Shown: positions 25,185 through 38,282, numbered from the stretch's first letter. The stretch is DNA of 64,000 nt from Chalciporus piperatus (GCA_038093975.1 JBBPTG010000060.1:83331-147330), one strand, 5' to 3'. Translations and numbers: made by a program. Notes: generated by a model from the sequence alone, not told the origin.

Positions 25185-26875
25185 GAGCGTGGATGACTGG
25201 TTTGAATCACGCTAATTTATTGTGCATGCCTTTCGTGTGTAGTGGGTTATAATTGAGTCCCGTTGAATAAATGGATAAATCTTTGGAAAAATCAGCGATC
25301 AATATGATTGGATCCCCCGAATTGACGCATTAGCATCATCGGCGCCTATCTTCCCCCACCAGGGATAACCTTGGCAGTGGGATCTCCATGAATTTGCAAT
25401 GAGGTAATAACCGAGAAAGCGGGTTTGAAACAATACTCCTGTCACTACTTGTTGACCCAGAAACCAAATGGTAGCCTGTGAACCGAGTCGACCCATAAAA
25501 ATCACAGTTTGGACTTCCTGGGATATCTCAGACCCAACCGATTTAGTGTACTTGAGCATCTGTAAGTGCTGTGACGCTCTAGTTGACCTTAACCTGTAAT
25601 GGATTTCCGGGGCTGTAGTCCGGGCGAGGAAGACCAGAATCCAGTGCCGTTTCCAGTGCTGGCGGTACGCTGTTTCGTTGTATAATCCTTGCTTTGGCAA
25701 ACCACGACATCTCTGTGATCCTGATGGAAAAAAAGTCTTTCGTCGCCGATTTTGGCTCTCCACCCGTCCATTAACTACTTTTCAGAGCACAGTACCAGTT
25801 CGCGTTGCAGCAGTGGTCGCTGATGTTTGCCAGGCCACGCGGATCCGAAGTGGCAGCTTGGACGGCGTAGTCTGTGGTATCGTCACAGCAGCCAAGGACA
25901 CCGAGTTGGTCAATTGGCAAGCGATAAGCTCAACCTGGAAATGAGTTGACCAACCTGTGGTCATATCGGTCACCCGGAAAGTACAGCTACTCGGGAAAGA
26001 TGAAACTGTGGGCGCGAGGAGCGGGCAGCGTGCTGTGTTCCTACCTGGTTGCCTACCGGAAGACCCGCATGGAGGCCGCGTCGCAATCCCTGGCCCCACG
26101 ATACCCTTCATTTGAGAACCTGCTCCGCCCGAGGCGTTTCGTCATCAGAAGTTAAACTCGGCAGCGGTTTCAAGTTCCTGCAATACCTGATTGTATCATT
26201 GGCTGAAAACTGACCTTATGACGTCCACTGACGATGGGACATCGATAGCTTTAGCCCCTGACCGAAAATATGACCGATGTATGACCGATGAGTCTGAGTT
26301 GCGTACTTACTGGTGTTTCGGAGACAGTGCTGAATGTCACACTGAAGCCACACGATGTCGGGGATGACAACCTCCCGATTCCGGGCCGATTCTGATTCAA
26401 AGCCTCGATTAGCTAAGCCACCCATTTTTGGAGAGTGTCGTTGGTTCACAGGATGGTCGGCTGCCAACTGATGACAGCAGGATCAGAGTAAGCGGTCAAA
26501 TAAGGCAGATGTCGCCCTTGAAATGCAGCGCCCGAAGGGCCTCTCGCATCCCACCACTCTCTACAGGGATCCGTTGGGTGGTTCGCTCGCTGTAAGTTCC
26601 CCCTCTTCCGTTTCACGTATAAATGGCCGCCGACGTCTCTGATTTCCCACCCGATGATGCTTCCGTCATGCCAGGGTGTCCTGCTCTTTTTTTCTGTCCG
26701 CGCTTTAAGGCGTACACTGAGATCAACACGATAATGTGGGACTTGCGGGGCAATCAACAGGTCCAAGATCCCCCCATGACGTTGAATCCTCGCTTTCCGA
26801 GGCCTAGGTGTGTTCATAAAGCTAGCGGCCGAGACAACCCTTCCTGACTATCGCAATTCTTGAATCAGTTCGAGT
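25185..26875. other. Intergenic, possible uORF before the metacaspase
   Basis: 1.7 kb without a recognised gene. A 74-codon frame with ATG at 26623, directly after ACGTATAA, begins MAADVSDFPPDDASV and ends 26 bp before the metacaspase start. It could be an upstream ORF in the leader or a chance frame. The remainder shows nothing recognisable. Confidence 0.4.
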
Positions 26876-29133
26876 ATGGCCCCGCAGATGAGGTGAGCGC
26901 GCTCGATAGGTTCGTTGTTTTCTCTGTCCCAAACGTGTGCAAATAGACAAACAGCGCCCGCATATCCAACACCGTTCCTTCCTCTTGGTTTGCCGATGGC
27001 CCCTCCCAAACAGGCACCTGTTCCCAAGTGAGTAGGACTTGGAATACGTTTTTCTAACCACTTTGCTAAGCTCGTATACAGCACGCAGTAAGTGGAGAAT
27101 GCTCGGATCAAACCCGAGGATTTTTTTTCACGTGCGATTTCTTTCCAGCGCTTCTTACAATACATTCCCGCGTTCTGTCGTCGTCTCGGGGACGTCTCCT
27201 CCGCGTGGTGCCCCCGGACCCCCACCCCGAGCACCAACTGCACGTCTTGTTCCGGTGAATGCTCCTTCCCAGCATTATTCGAGCAGCTACCATCGTTCGT
27301 ACGGGCATCAACACTCGCACACTGTTTCCGCGGCAACAACGCGCCATGTTCATTATGCGGATGATTCTCGACCACGACATTTGTCCGCTCAGAGCTCTCA
27401 TAGTTCCGCACAAGCAGTCCCAGTCCCGGCACCGGCACCCCAACCACGTCACAGAACTTTAAGTACCCATGCCCCGCAGCCGGTTGTCCTACCCGTACAT
27501 GCCCACCAATCAACCCAGGGGTATCGAAGACGAGCAAACTCGATGGGGAACACTGCTGCACCTGTGATAATAAATGTCAGACCACCTACTTCGCAGCACC
27601 CGGCTCGCGTCCAACAAGGGCGATTTGAATATTCAAAGTGTACAGGTCGTAAGAAGGCTCTTTGTGTGAGTGAGAAAGATGAGCGATATATTAGATGTGA
27701 AGAGATGATCGTTTTGGCTGTGTAGATCGGCATCAATTACATTGGTCAAAAACGCGAACTTCACGGCTGCATCAATGACTCCAAGAACATGAAGAGATTC
27801 CTCACAAGTGAGTACCCTTCCCGTCTTGCATCGAATGATACACTCATCGAGGCACATTCCTAGCTCAATGGAGCTTCAAGGAAGGAGATATCGTCATGTT
27901 GATGGATCAGACAACCAACCCACGGCAGATACCCACAAGGAAGAATATAATCGACGCCATGCAATGGCTTGTAAAGGACGCCCAACCACATGATTCGTTA
28001 TTCTTCCACTGTGAGAGAAGTAAACACTGTCATTCCACTGGTCCCAATTTCTCGCATTGTCTGGTCAGATTCAGGACACGGTGGACAAATACCCGATACC
28101 CACGATGACAAGACTGATGGATTAGATGAAGGTGAGGGCATCCTTTCTCGCTATGAAAACGGTTCGTTCAAGGGGAACGGTAGTTATATTCCCAGTGGAT
28201 TACAAGACGGCGGGTGTTATCATAGATGACGTGAGTCGCAATTCCTCAGGACTTATCCTTATCCTGACTTCTGACCCATAGGAACTTCACCGACTTATGG
28301 TGGGCGAGAAACTTCTTCAGAAAGTGGGCTCGCTGATGTGATATCACCCAGGTCAAGTCCCTTCCAGCTGGCTGTCGTCTAACGGTAAGTCTTTGTTCCA
28401 CTGTTCCGAATAATATTGCTGATTGGCGTGCGCAGGCCGTCTTCGATGTAAGTTGTATTCATTCTGTAGCATGCCACGTTCTTAATGTTTGATATCTTCT
28501 AGTCATGTCATTCAGGGACTGCTCTCGGTGCGTCATCTTCCTCACAAGCCGAATTATACTGAACTATTTCTGTCGGCTAGACCTACCATACATCGTACGC
28601 GAGGGATCTATAAATCACTCTTACAATGCCGCTTACGTGACTCTCACAGTATCACCATGATGGGTCCTTGAAAACGAATCATATCGCTGACAGTTCACGA
28701 GCGAACAAGAAGACTTCTGCCGATGTTGTGTCGTTCGCGGCATGTAGGGATGACCAGACGAGTGCCGACACCGTAGAGGGCGGCGTAGCTGTCGGTGCGA
28801 TGAGCTATGTTCGTGTTTCTCTGAACGCGTCCGGGATCATGACTAACCTAGATCCACATCAGGCATTCTTGACATCGCTATGTGAGTGGATGCTTGTGAG
28901 GAGGATGAGTACGCGAGTGACACTCATGTACGGCATAGACCAGAAGCCAGCGCAGGGTTACTTGGAACTGCTGCTGTCTATCCGTGAAATTGTGCAGGTA
29001 CACTATCAACAGAAGGCACAATTGTCAAGCGGTCATCGTATTGTACGTCTTTCATCTGTGATCGTGAAGCTCGTAGTACATGGGATTAACGATGACAATC
29101 TCACAGGACACCAACCTTCAATTTATCTTGTGA
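26876..29133 (+). CDS. MCA1: Type I metacaspase
   Basis: Seventeen exons: 26876-26892, 26947-27027, 27082-27087, 27149-27665, 27726-27807, 27864-28010, 28069-28131, 28184-28230, 28282-28299, 28352-28384, 28436-28447, 28503-28527, 28581-28594, 28650-28808, 28863-28881, 28939-29042 and 29107-29133. They total 1371 nt, 456 aa. The N-terminal prodomain is rich in Pro, Gln and His, as in type I metacaspases. The peptidase unit begins KKALCIGINYIGQ and has ELHGCINDSKNM, the catalytic His in HYSGHGGQ (about residue 283-290) and the catalytic Cys in FDSCHSGTALDLPY (about 343). It ends SSGHRIDTNLQFIL. Metacaspases are Ca2+-dependent Arg/Lys-specific proteases tied to protein quality control and cell death. 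Exon 3 is 6 nt and exon 11 is 12 nt. The catalytic-Cys region is split over six small exons. Confidence 0.94.
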
Positions 29134-29904
29134 ACCATGAATCAATGATCTGCTCTTGACCCACGATGTAGCCCGCTCCTTTGTTATTTAACGTCTACCC
29201 GCTGACGGTCTTTTCCTGGTTGGTTAGTTTACGAACCTGCTTGTTGTAATTCTGTGGATCAAGGTAGACTCGAGAGAATAATAATAAGTTATTTATTTAA
29301 ATCTAGTGTTTTGCTCTGATCCCGTGACTGAGTTCGAAGTCGCGTTTTTATTTTTGTTTACGTGTTGTTTACCTGAACACCTACAAGGACAAACAAGTTC
29401 GACTTTCTCGAGTCCCTCGTCGCTGTTTCTCTTCCCCGCGCCGTCGCATACAGCGAGATCAAGGAAACAAGGCCTTGCCATCGTCGACACTGTCGTAGTC
29501 GCTGTTGCAAGCCTTGTCGATTCAAGCCGTAAGTAATTTTACTTCGACGCTCAGAGGTCAGTTCAGTCTGCTATCAATATACAGGTCACTGAACAAGATA
29601 CAGAGCCTCTAGAGCTCTGTTATTCAGTTAACTGATACAAGGAATCAACGAGTTATTTCAGCTAACGATTCGTTTTCAACACACAATACACTGACGCGCT
29701 TGCCAACGCTCGCGATTCAACGAAGCTCACTCGACTCAACGTCGAACGCCGCATTCAAGATCAAGATCTAACGACTGCTCACATATTCCATTCATATCAT
29801 CTCTTTTTCTCAGTTTTCGAGGTTCGAATTCTTGTTTCATAACGACTTGACGATCAGCACTGTTTTACGATTTATTGTTGCATAACGACTCTTTTTATTG
29901 ACTA
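29134..29904. other. Intergenic / promoter region
   Basis: About 770 bp holding the 3' flank of the metacaspase and the 5' region of the next gene. No supported gene. TATTTATTTAAAT occurs near 29290; a pyrimidine-rich stretch (CATCTCTTTTTCTCAG) lies about 90 bp before the next ATG. Confidence 0.4.
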
Positions 29905-32900
29905 ATGCCCTTGCAATTACGTTCACGACCTACGACGGATACGTTTCGCCCACGGTCTCCATCCCCCTTTGCCACGCCCACTACGAAACCACAGATCCCA
30001 ACTATCTGCCTGACGACCGCTACCCCTGCTGATGCAAATACCACGCTCACCAGTCCTGTGCCCCTTGCACCGAAACAAACCGTCAACGGAGAACTCCCCC
30101 GGAGGCGTCTCGTCCCAAGGAAGTCAAAACTCACGCTCCTCGGGTCATCTTCCGCTAAAACGCGCGAGCAAGACCTCTCCGATGTGGTACGACGCGTTGG
30201 AGGCGCCTCCGTAAAGAACGGAACCGATGGCTTCGAGATATATGTCGACGCCGCTAATGACCCTGATATCGGAGAAATTCTAATGGTGAAGAAGAAGAAG
30301 TCGCGGGCGGCTTTGGATGGGATGCACTGGGGAGCATTGGGCGAGGTGACGAACGTCTCTACTGTTACACAACCCAAGGAGAAAGAGAAGGGGAAAGGAG
30401 GAAAGAGGGAGAGCTTGTTGAAAGTAAAGACGGACGAGAATCAGAAGTGGTGGAGCATTGGACGTGGACGAAAGGACTCGAAGGAGATAGACAAGGCGCG
30501 GGCAAAATGTAAGTGTCACTTCGAGGAAGCGTCTCAGTCATTGACCCGATTTTAGCTCCTCAACCAACTGAGGAGCCCGCTGAAACACGCACGCGCTTCA
30601 ATTCTCTTGACTCGGGTATCCTGCTTACCAGCCCAGTTTACGCGGAACATCCCAAGTCCCCAGTCGAGCACCTCCGTGTTCCAACTCCACCATCCGCTAC
30701 AACCGTTCCCCCAGGTGCTACCGCACTAGGTAGCGGCAAGGACTCCGTCGCCCTGAGAGCCATGCGCTCCGTCCGTTCGCTTGCCCGTATCGGGAGTTGG
30801 GCTCAGCTCAGGAACCCTTCCAATCCCGAAGCAGTTGCCGCGCCCGCCAAAGACAAGGATCCAGATGCGAAGAAGAAGAAGAACAAAAAGGAGAAGGAAA
30901 GAGAGAAGGACAAGGCAAAGCAAACTCTTCGTCATTCGGGCAGTAGTTTTGAAGTCGGCGCGTTGAGCCCTACAATCTCTACGCACGATAACAAGACTCT
31001 CGGCAAGAAGAAGGCGAGCATCCTAGGCATCGGTTTGCCTTCCACCGTGCGCCTGCCTTCGACTCGTAGCGGATCAACGGCATCTTCAGTCGTGGCCGCC
31101 AACACCATGGGTCGCCGACTTTCTGTCGATTCAGCGGCGGTATTGGGAGGTGGCATCCTCGCGCGTGGACGCTCTGGCTCGACAATGTCCACGGCATCGT
31201 CTTTGCGCCCAATGTCTGCTTCATCTTGCGTCTCGCGTTCATCCTCGGGCAGTTCTGCCGCGGCTTCTGTTCAATGGGATGAGGCTGGATTGGCGACCGT
31301 CAAAGAGATTCGACGGAAGGACAGGGAAACCAGGAGAATGGAGAGAGAGGAGACTGCGGAGAAGAAGAATAGCAAGAAGTCCAAGAGCGGCAAGGATTCG
31401 AGCCGGAAGACTTTGGATAGTCGACGGAGGACACCGCTCGCCTCGATATTCTCCGGCACTGTCTCAGAGCGCGAGGAAGAGGCGACAGCAAGGCACCCTA
31501 TCACACCCATTGTCACGATCGAAGAAGCAACCGTCGACGGCCACGAGATGGTCGGCGATAACTCGGTTGCAGGAGAATCCCCGATGGAAACTCCTGGCAA
31601 ACGTATTCGCGGTCGCCCCATGTCCGAGCAACTTCTCGGTCGCGATCGACCCCGACCCTTGTACGAGAGTGACGACGGTAAGCGCTTACTTCACACTCAT
31701 GGTCGAGAGGTAGACTGAAGTTGTCTCAGATAACGCAGTCATGTCTCTCTTGGACGCGGCGACCAACGATTTGGCACAACTTATCAATCGGCTTGACCTG
31801 GAGGCGACCCCCTGCAGTATGGATGTGACACCCATGAACTCACAGTTTGCCCTGGACCGGTCTGCTAATTCCCCCAATCGACGGCTGGCGGCAGAGAGCC
31901 CCGTGAGGGGTTTGCGCGTCAAGACATCGTCCATGACGTCGCTCAGGCCTTATGCACAGACGTGTTCGAAGATTACTGGGATGCAGCTCGGACAGAATAT
32001 CGCTCCGTGGTCCACACTCAACGCCAGTATTTCCCCTTCAAAGCCTTCTCCCGACACTATCAGAACTCGCGCAGATGACAACACAGCAACGTTACGTCTG
32101 ACCCAAAGGCTGAGTCCTGCACCAGCTGCCGATCCATCCCCCGTTTTCAAGGCGCTTCGTCCAGCGACTACACGATTCGCTATCTCAAAGACTGTCGTTG
32201 GCGCTTCGTCTGGCGTTTCTCCATTTATCATCAACACCGTCGATCGCTCTCCGTCCTCCCTGACTTTTGGCTCTGGCCACTCGAAGTCAGAATCACATGG
32301 AAGCAGCCTCGCTGCATCGCCTGTGTTCAAGAAAGCTCATGGTCACGCCCGCAAGCGGTCCTGTCTCGTGCCGCAGAAGACAAATGACAGCTCTAGTCTT
32401 CCCATTCCTCCCGAAGCGCGCCGCAGTCTCGGGCTCGCTGGCACGATGGGGGGTTCAATCGGAAGCAACGCGGAGGAAGAACTCGACGCCAGCGACCCTG
32501 ACTCTGATATCCCCGACGAACTGCAGGTCATCTTATCGAATTCAGACCAGGAAGCCGAGGATACGATGACGTTCGACCCCGAGCCAGCATGCACGCCCCT
32601 CCCGTCTCCAGGATTGCCCCCCGAGATGCCCCTTCCAGAGCCTGACAGTCCCTCTCCGAGGGGATCGGTGATAGACGTTCCCATTTTCCGAATCTCTGTC
32701 GTTGACGAAGACTACAACCTCGATGTCGAGGAAGCCGGCGCTGCCTCTGAGGATGATACCAAGAAGTCGTTCGATTTCACCGGCGAGTTGCAAAGGCTCA
32801 ACCAATCCGGTGTATCCGATCGTCGGAGCTTCATTGAACAACTCGAGAACGCGTTTCGCACCCCCGCGAAAATCGACCTCCACCACGACTTTGGAAATTT

Positions 32901-35900
32901 CTCGTCTCCCGGCGTCCCAACTGTTCCTGAGCATCCAACACCGCAGGACCAGCTGATGAATGATGACGAATGCTCCTTTAATCTCCCGATTCACTACGAG
33001 TCTCGCGTACTCTCGCCAATGGGTCTCCCTGTCGATGTTAACAATCTGGAACCTTCGCTACTCCCGGGGAGAGACAGCTTTGCTACTACCGCCTCCGACG
33101 ATGAACTTCTCAGGATCCTCGTGCCGCTTCGGAATGAGATGTCTGTTGGTTCGCGCCCGTCGGATGGACAGCTCAATCGAGATTTCAGATTCGGTGGGAA
33201 ATGCTCTTCCGAGAGTAACAAGGAAATGGCTCCCCTCACGTTGTCAGACATCATCCCCCCGCCGGAGATTGCCAGATCGCTCTCCATGGCATCATTCGCA
33301 GGTGACGAAAGTGCTCTGATGAAGTCCATCTTCGCCATGGCTGTTGACATTCCATCCCCACCTGCCCGTCCGCGTTTCGATTCTAATTCCAGCTCCAAGC
33401 GTAGGACACGCGAATTCGCACGGAGCTCCTTGATCGCTGGCCACCGACGCGACTCCTCAATGCTAAGCTTCGCTGGTTTCGATTCGTTCGCCGAGATCAG
33501 ACGAGGATTCGAATTTAACAACAGCCGACCTGGTTTCTATCCCCCTCCTGGTGCGACGTCTAACAGGCGACACGCAAGGGATGAATCCGTAATGAGCTTC
33601 GCCTCGGTCTCATCCTACGGTCATGTTCTCGACAGCGGCTCGTCAGATCCCTTTGACTACGCCTCCCTCGCGAGTTTGCGTGGGAGGCCAGTCTCGGACG
33701 AATTCTCTGTCTCGATGTCGACGACGGTCGATGATACATTCTCATTCATCCGCCGACAACCCCGCCGTTACCGAGTTGATAGCGATGCATCCAGCTTTTA
33801 CTGTCGGTTATCGCAAATTCACCCATACAGCCGTAATCACCGTCGTCGCGAGTCCAGCATTTCATTCATCTCCCCTCCCGTCAGTCTCTACAATCGCAGT
33901 TTCGGTGCTCACCGCCGCGGAGACTCCAGTGCGAGCATCAGTAGCATCGCGCAATCGTACGCAATGGGCGGCGCCACCAGTGGACGAGCGTCTTGGGCAG
34001 CTCGTCACCTGCCGAGTTTATCTATTGACTCTGCCTTGAGTGACTTCACAGGAACACATCTGGGACGCCCTGGTTTAGGGGATAAGATGCTCGAGTCGGC
34101 ATTGGATCACGGTATGCCTTTGACGGCCATATCCGCCTCCCCTTTAGGGAGCTTGGTCGGCAGTGTACGAGGAATTTGGAGCCCTTCGAACGAGAACGAT
34201 AGCCGTTCATCATACGACTCCATCATGGACACCGGCGATGAACCTCAGAAAACTCTTCCCGAGGACTCGCTATTTGATAAGACGGGTCAACGGGCAGCCA
34301 CCTCGGATTCGACATTCTTTGAACACCACTCGGAAACTGCGCGAGACGATGCCAAGCTTCCTCGCTATCGACCAATCTCCAGTATTAGCATCCAGAGCAC
34401 TCATAGTCCGCCAAAGGAAGATGATACAATGATTTCGGTGAGTCATATTACCGTTTTCGTTCGGACTTGTCTCATCGGACAACAGATGTTGGGCGGTGGT
34501 CACGTCAGGCGGCGGTCAGTCACGTCGATGATCGGATCTTCGCCGTGCATCCGCGTCGAACGACGCAAGAATATCGTGGCAAATCCTCCTGCAACAGTTT
34601 TCGAACGGATCAAGAACACCCACGTGGATGACTATGGATCACCAGAAAAGTCGCGTGTTATCGAGTCCAAGCCGTCAATCGTTTCGACCACGGGTTTCAC
34701 GCAATTTGGCGACGAGCGGATGATCCGCGCAAGGCACGGCCTTCTCGAGCGCCAGAGCCTCGAGAATACTGTGTTAGTCGCGGAGGGCGAAGATCTCTCG
34801 GCATCATGTGAGTCAAGATTTACCGCCCCTAAGTTCGCTCCTCATTTAGCCACACAGTCCGTTTGCCTGTCTTCACTCGCCCTACGAGTTCGACGCGTTC
34901 TCGCTCGAGCACTTGCACATCGACTTCGGGGGCGGAAACCCCGCCGCTGTCTATTTCTGATGGCTATTCCTCGTTTTCGGAAGCATCTCAGTCCAGTATA
35001 GACCTATCCCAGCTGAACCAACTTCTTTCGAACGTGTCGCATCCATTGTCGAATGCCTCTTTCGACCGTGTGCGCCCTCCGGCACATGGTCATGGTCACC
35101 GTCGAAGGATTTCCCAAGCCCGCGCATCTCGTACTTCAATTTATGAAACTATCCAGGAAGAATTCACGTCGTCTCTGTCGCCTCTGAAATCTCCTGCACA
35201 CTCCGTGCCTGGGTCCGCCACCAAGACAATCAAGCTAACGGATTCAGCGCAGATGGGCGCCCCTCAGGTTTTTGTCGTTGATCCCGAAACCTCATCTGTG
35301 GAGTCCCTCTCTTTGTGGGACGACGAACGGGGTATCACCGCACTCAGAAAGTACTATGCGCTCCGTGATGAAGCACAGGACACTGTCACGGAGAGCAAGC
35401 GGACGTGGCTAGACACGCCCTTCTCCGCCTTCGCTCTTCAATGTAAGTCACCTTTCACATTCAATAGATTTATCTAATGCCTCCGCTAGCATATGACCCT
35501 CCCCGTCATCCAAACGGCATGCGAGCGATGCTGGAGCAATCGCGCGAAAACTATGGCCCCCTCTCTTCAGAATTACGCCCTCACCGCACGCGTTCAAGGG
35601 TCAACAGTCGCCCCTCGCCTTACCCCCGAACAATCAAGACGTCCTTCACTTCGACATCACCGCCGGATCAGCTCCAAGCTGTACCCTCCCCAAGGATGTC
35701 TCTGGATGGTCCCGCGCCGCATCAGCCTGGGCCACTCTCGGTTCCCCTCCAGCGAGTCGCAATAGATTCGAACTTGCCGCCTGCGATGTCAGGCGCGCGA
35801 GACAAGATTTCAGAACCGAAGGGATTTTTCGTAAGGCCAGACAAAGCCGAACGTACGTTTGGCTTACCCCCTCGATCTCGCGTTGGATCGAATCCGCGAC

Positions 35901-36146
35901 GCACAGCGTTAGGAGGGACGAAGAAGAGCACAGGGAAAGAAAATAACACCAGTCTTGCAAACATGAGTCTCGGGACAGGCAATGGCAGCACGTCACAAGC
36001 AAGCGGGATGACGTGCGTATCATTTCTATATGTGACACTGGACTGTTCTAATATCTCTCTACAGGGCTTCGGATGGCTTGCGCCTCAGTCGACCAAGACC
36101 ACGAGGCCGTCCAACACCAGCGGCGGCGAGACCCATTCGTGCTTGA
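29905..36146 (+). CDS. Uncharacterised large Ser-rich protein, 1981 aa
   Basis: Seven exons: 29905-30508, 30556-31677, 31730-34437, 34486-34807, 34858-35442, 35490-36012 and 36065-36146. Introns are 47-52 nt, and 5946 nt close to 1982 codons. The start is MPLQLRSRPTTDTF. A short conserved-looking block (LSDVVRRVGGASVKNG) is followed by a Lys/Glu-rich segment (KKKKNKKEKEREKDK) that may form a basic coiled coil. A long disordered region follows with repeated short motifs: RRDSSMLSFAGFDSF, ARDESVMSFASVSSYG, RRRESSISFISPP and HRRGDSSASISSIAQ, four near-copies of R-R/D-(D/E)S-(S/V)-S(F/I)-spaced phospho-site-like repeats. No enzyme domain was seen. It may be a basidiomycete-specific scaffold or signalling protein. 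The third intron (34438-34485) is a multiple of three. Confidence 0.8.
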
Positions 36147-37317
36147 CTGAACATCGCATCCGGGATTCCACTGTGGAGCATATACTCCCATCACCGCATC
36201 TTGCCATTGCCAGCCTCTCGCTGTTCTCACTATCTATGTAAATATGCTATGGTTATTGAAATCTATGCTGTATTCTCTCGCTTCGTAGTGAGAATAACAT
36301 CAAGAACTTGTCCTCGTCGGGCCCGGGTAAGAAACTTCGAGATGGAGTCGATCATGCGTATACCTCTGTATACCTTCATCTAAAGGTTGGGACTGACACC
36401 TCCGCATTCTTTAACTTTGATCCCCGAGGAGAAAGCTTGACTGGCGTTTCCGTTCTGGTATTTGTACGACTGGAGTGGGCTTGAGCCTTTCATGCGACTG
36501 TCGGTTAGGGTTATCCGCAAAATGGCGAAAGACTGCTTTGTTACTAGTAAGTAATAATCAGTATCCTCGCCAGATCATCAAGGCTCGCGCCATCCTCAAG
36601 CAAGGGTTATAAAGAGGTCGATACAGAGGACCACAGACTCCAGGTGGTTTGAACAAATGGAACAACATATGGAACGCGTAGGCCGCTGGCCGCGATCATT
36701 CAACACCGAATCCGAGGTAAGTGAGGCAGTGTCAAGTTGTCAACCTCAATCACCACCCGTCACTCCGACGGAGAGTCGTCAAGCGATAACGTTACTCGGC
36801 GACTGCTTTTCAAACGCAGGTTCCATCATGATTCATGTAGCTGGTTCGTACGTCCATTTGCATCATGATGTTGATGCATGCACATTGCATGCACTGGCAG
36901 GTGCGTGGCTTAATACCTTCAAGTTGCTCGTCCTCTTGACGGACTCTCCTTTCCTTCCGCGAATATAGTATTCTGCTCCTGGTTTGGGGAGATTTGGCCG
37001 CGTTCATTCTGTTCTGACACGTTTAATTCTGGGGACAGAGCGACTCGGCAATTGTAAGACTCAAGACTAGGCTTGACATGCATCAATAAACTATTGATAA
37101 ACAACTATGATCTTCGGAACTCTACAGCCTGATGGCAGAACTTAACAAAATGGCGAAACGATCGAGGAGCTAAGTCTAGTTAAGTAGGTTCGAGTTTCGT
37201 TTGCCTACCTCCAGGCCGAGATATTAAAGCCAATGTTATTTTGACGCGGCTATAAAGCTTCACGTCGCCGCAATCACGGATTGTTTCAACGAGACGTTCA
37301 TATCTCTCACCTGAAAA
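36147..37317. other. Intergenic, no gene seen
   Basis: 1.2 kb with only short frames. One ATG-initiated frame at 36657-36968 (MEQHMERVGRWPRSF) has no recognised motif and is not called. This stretch marks the change from gene-dense to transposon-rich sequence. Confidence 0.4.
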
Positions 37318-38085
37318 ATGACAAACCCGCCTCTCAAGCCGTTCAACAACTGGCCAAACGACGCTGGGGTGAGTTGGCCATCTTCTATCACGTACGACGC
37401 GCTCAGTGGCCGTATGTTGCAGTTTGACGTCATTCACGAGGAGAAAGAGCCCGTAGAGCTCGAGGTCTCCGGAACCATTCCACCTTATGTCTCAGGTACT
37501 CTGTACCGAACAGGTCCTGGGGGACACCAAGTGAAAACCGACCAAGGCACTACATTTTCTATTCGTCACTGGTTCGATGGTTTCTCGCAGAATCATCGTT
37601 TCCAGATCATCCAATCCGGCTCATCCACGCGAGTTATCTACAATTCTCGTCTCAGCGTTGATCCGATAATCGAGTGTGTCAGCTTCTTCAAGAAGGTCAT
37701 GGTTATGTTCGTCCCAGAGCAAGGGCCGCCACCAGAGAGCAACATCAGGGTCACGATCTCTGTGAATCCGCCGGGTCTCAGGGATGTGGATACGAGCGAA
37801 GGGAAGAAGGGCGGCCACGCGTCTGGTATCCAGTCTCTCTGGTTCAAGACAGATGCTTCGCAGCTCCGCGAAATTGACCCTGACACACTCGAGCCCATGG
37901 GTCTTGTCTCACAGACGGTCCTCCATCCTGAACTCACCGGTGTCTTCTCTGCCTCGCACCCCAAATCAGATCCTAATAATCTACCCCGGCCCGGGATGGC
38001 CATCCCGGAAAACCTCCTGTTCGGGCTGAAACGACGGTCCAACGTGATGGATGGACGTCGATCTCGAGCAAAGGGTTATGAGTAG
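37318..38085 (+). pseudogene. Carotenoid oxygenase, 3'-truncated with internal deletion
   Basis: Exon 37318-37368, a 54-nt intron (GTGAGT...TTGCAG), then exon 37423 onward. The N-terminal half of a carotenoid cleavage oxygenase (RPE65/CCD family, non-haem Fe(II), four His ligands) is clear: NNWPNDAG, SGTIPPYVSGTLYRTGPGGH, HWFDGFSQNHRF, GGHASGIQSLW and VLHPELTGVFSASHPKSD. Between VDPIIE and SFFKKVM about 17 residues usual in the family seem missing. After about 37985 the similarity ends and a short unrelated tail runs to a stop at 38085. Full-length enzymes have about 550-600 residues, so the C-terminal half with most iron ligands is gone. The break lies just before telomere-like and repeat sequence. 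Confidence 0.85.
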
Positions 38086-38111
38086 CTTTTGACCATCTCT
38101 AGGGTGAATTG

Positions 38112-38158
38112 TAACCCTAAACCTAACCCTAGAATGTCCCGATTAGGACATTAGGGTT
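38112..38158. repeat. Telomere-like CCCTAA words in a hairpin
   Basis: TAACCCTAAACCTAACCCTAG is followed after a short spacer by TTAGGGTT. TAACCCTAGAATGTCC and GGACATTAGGGTT form an imperfect stem around CGATTA. CCCTAA is the fungal telomere unit. It sits directly at the truncated carotenoid oxygenase. Confidence 0.6.
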
Positions 38159-38282
38159 CCATAAAAGGCAATCCCCTGTCACCATATAGTCAATTGGTAG
38201 CTATATTTAGTATGTAGCATGGAGAAGGGGCTTCTGGGATGCCTGTGCACACACCAGTCATACACAGTGAGTGACAATGACT

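Noticed and set aside
26623..26847. Considered as first exon of the metacaspase
   Set aside because: A stop ends it before the metacaspase start, and ATG 26876 with a following GT-AG intron gives a complete in-phase gene; kept only as a possible uORF.
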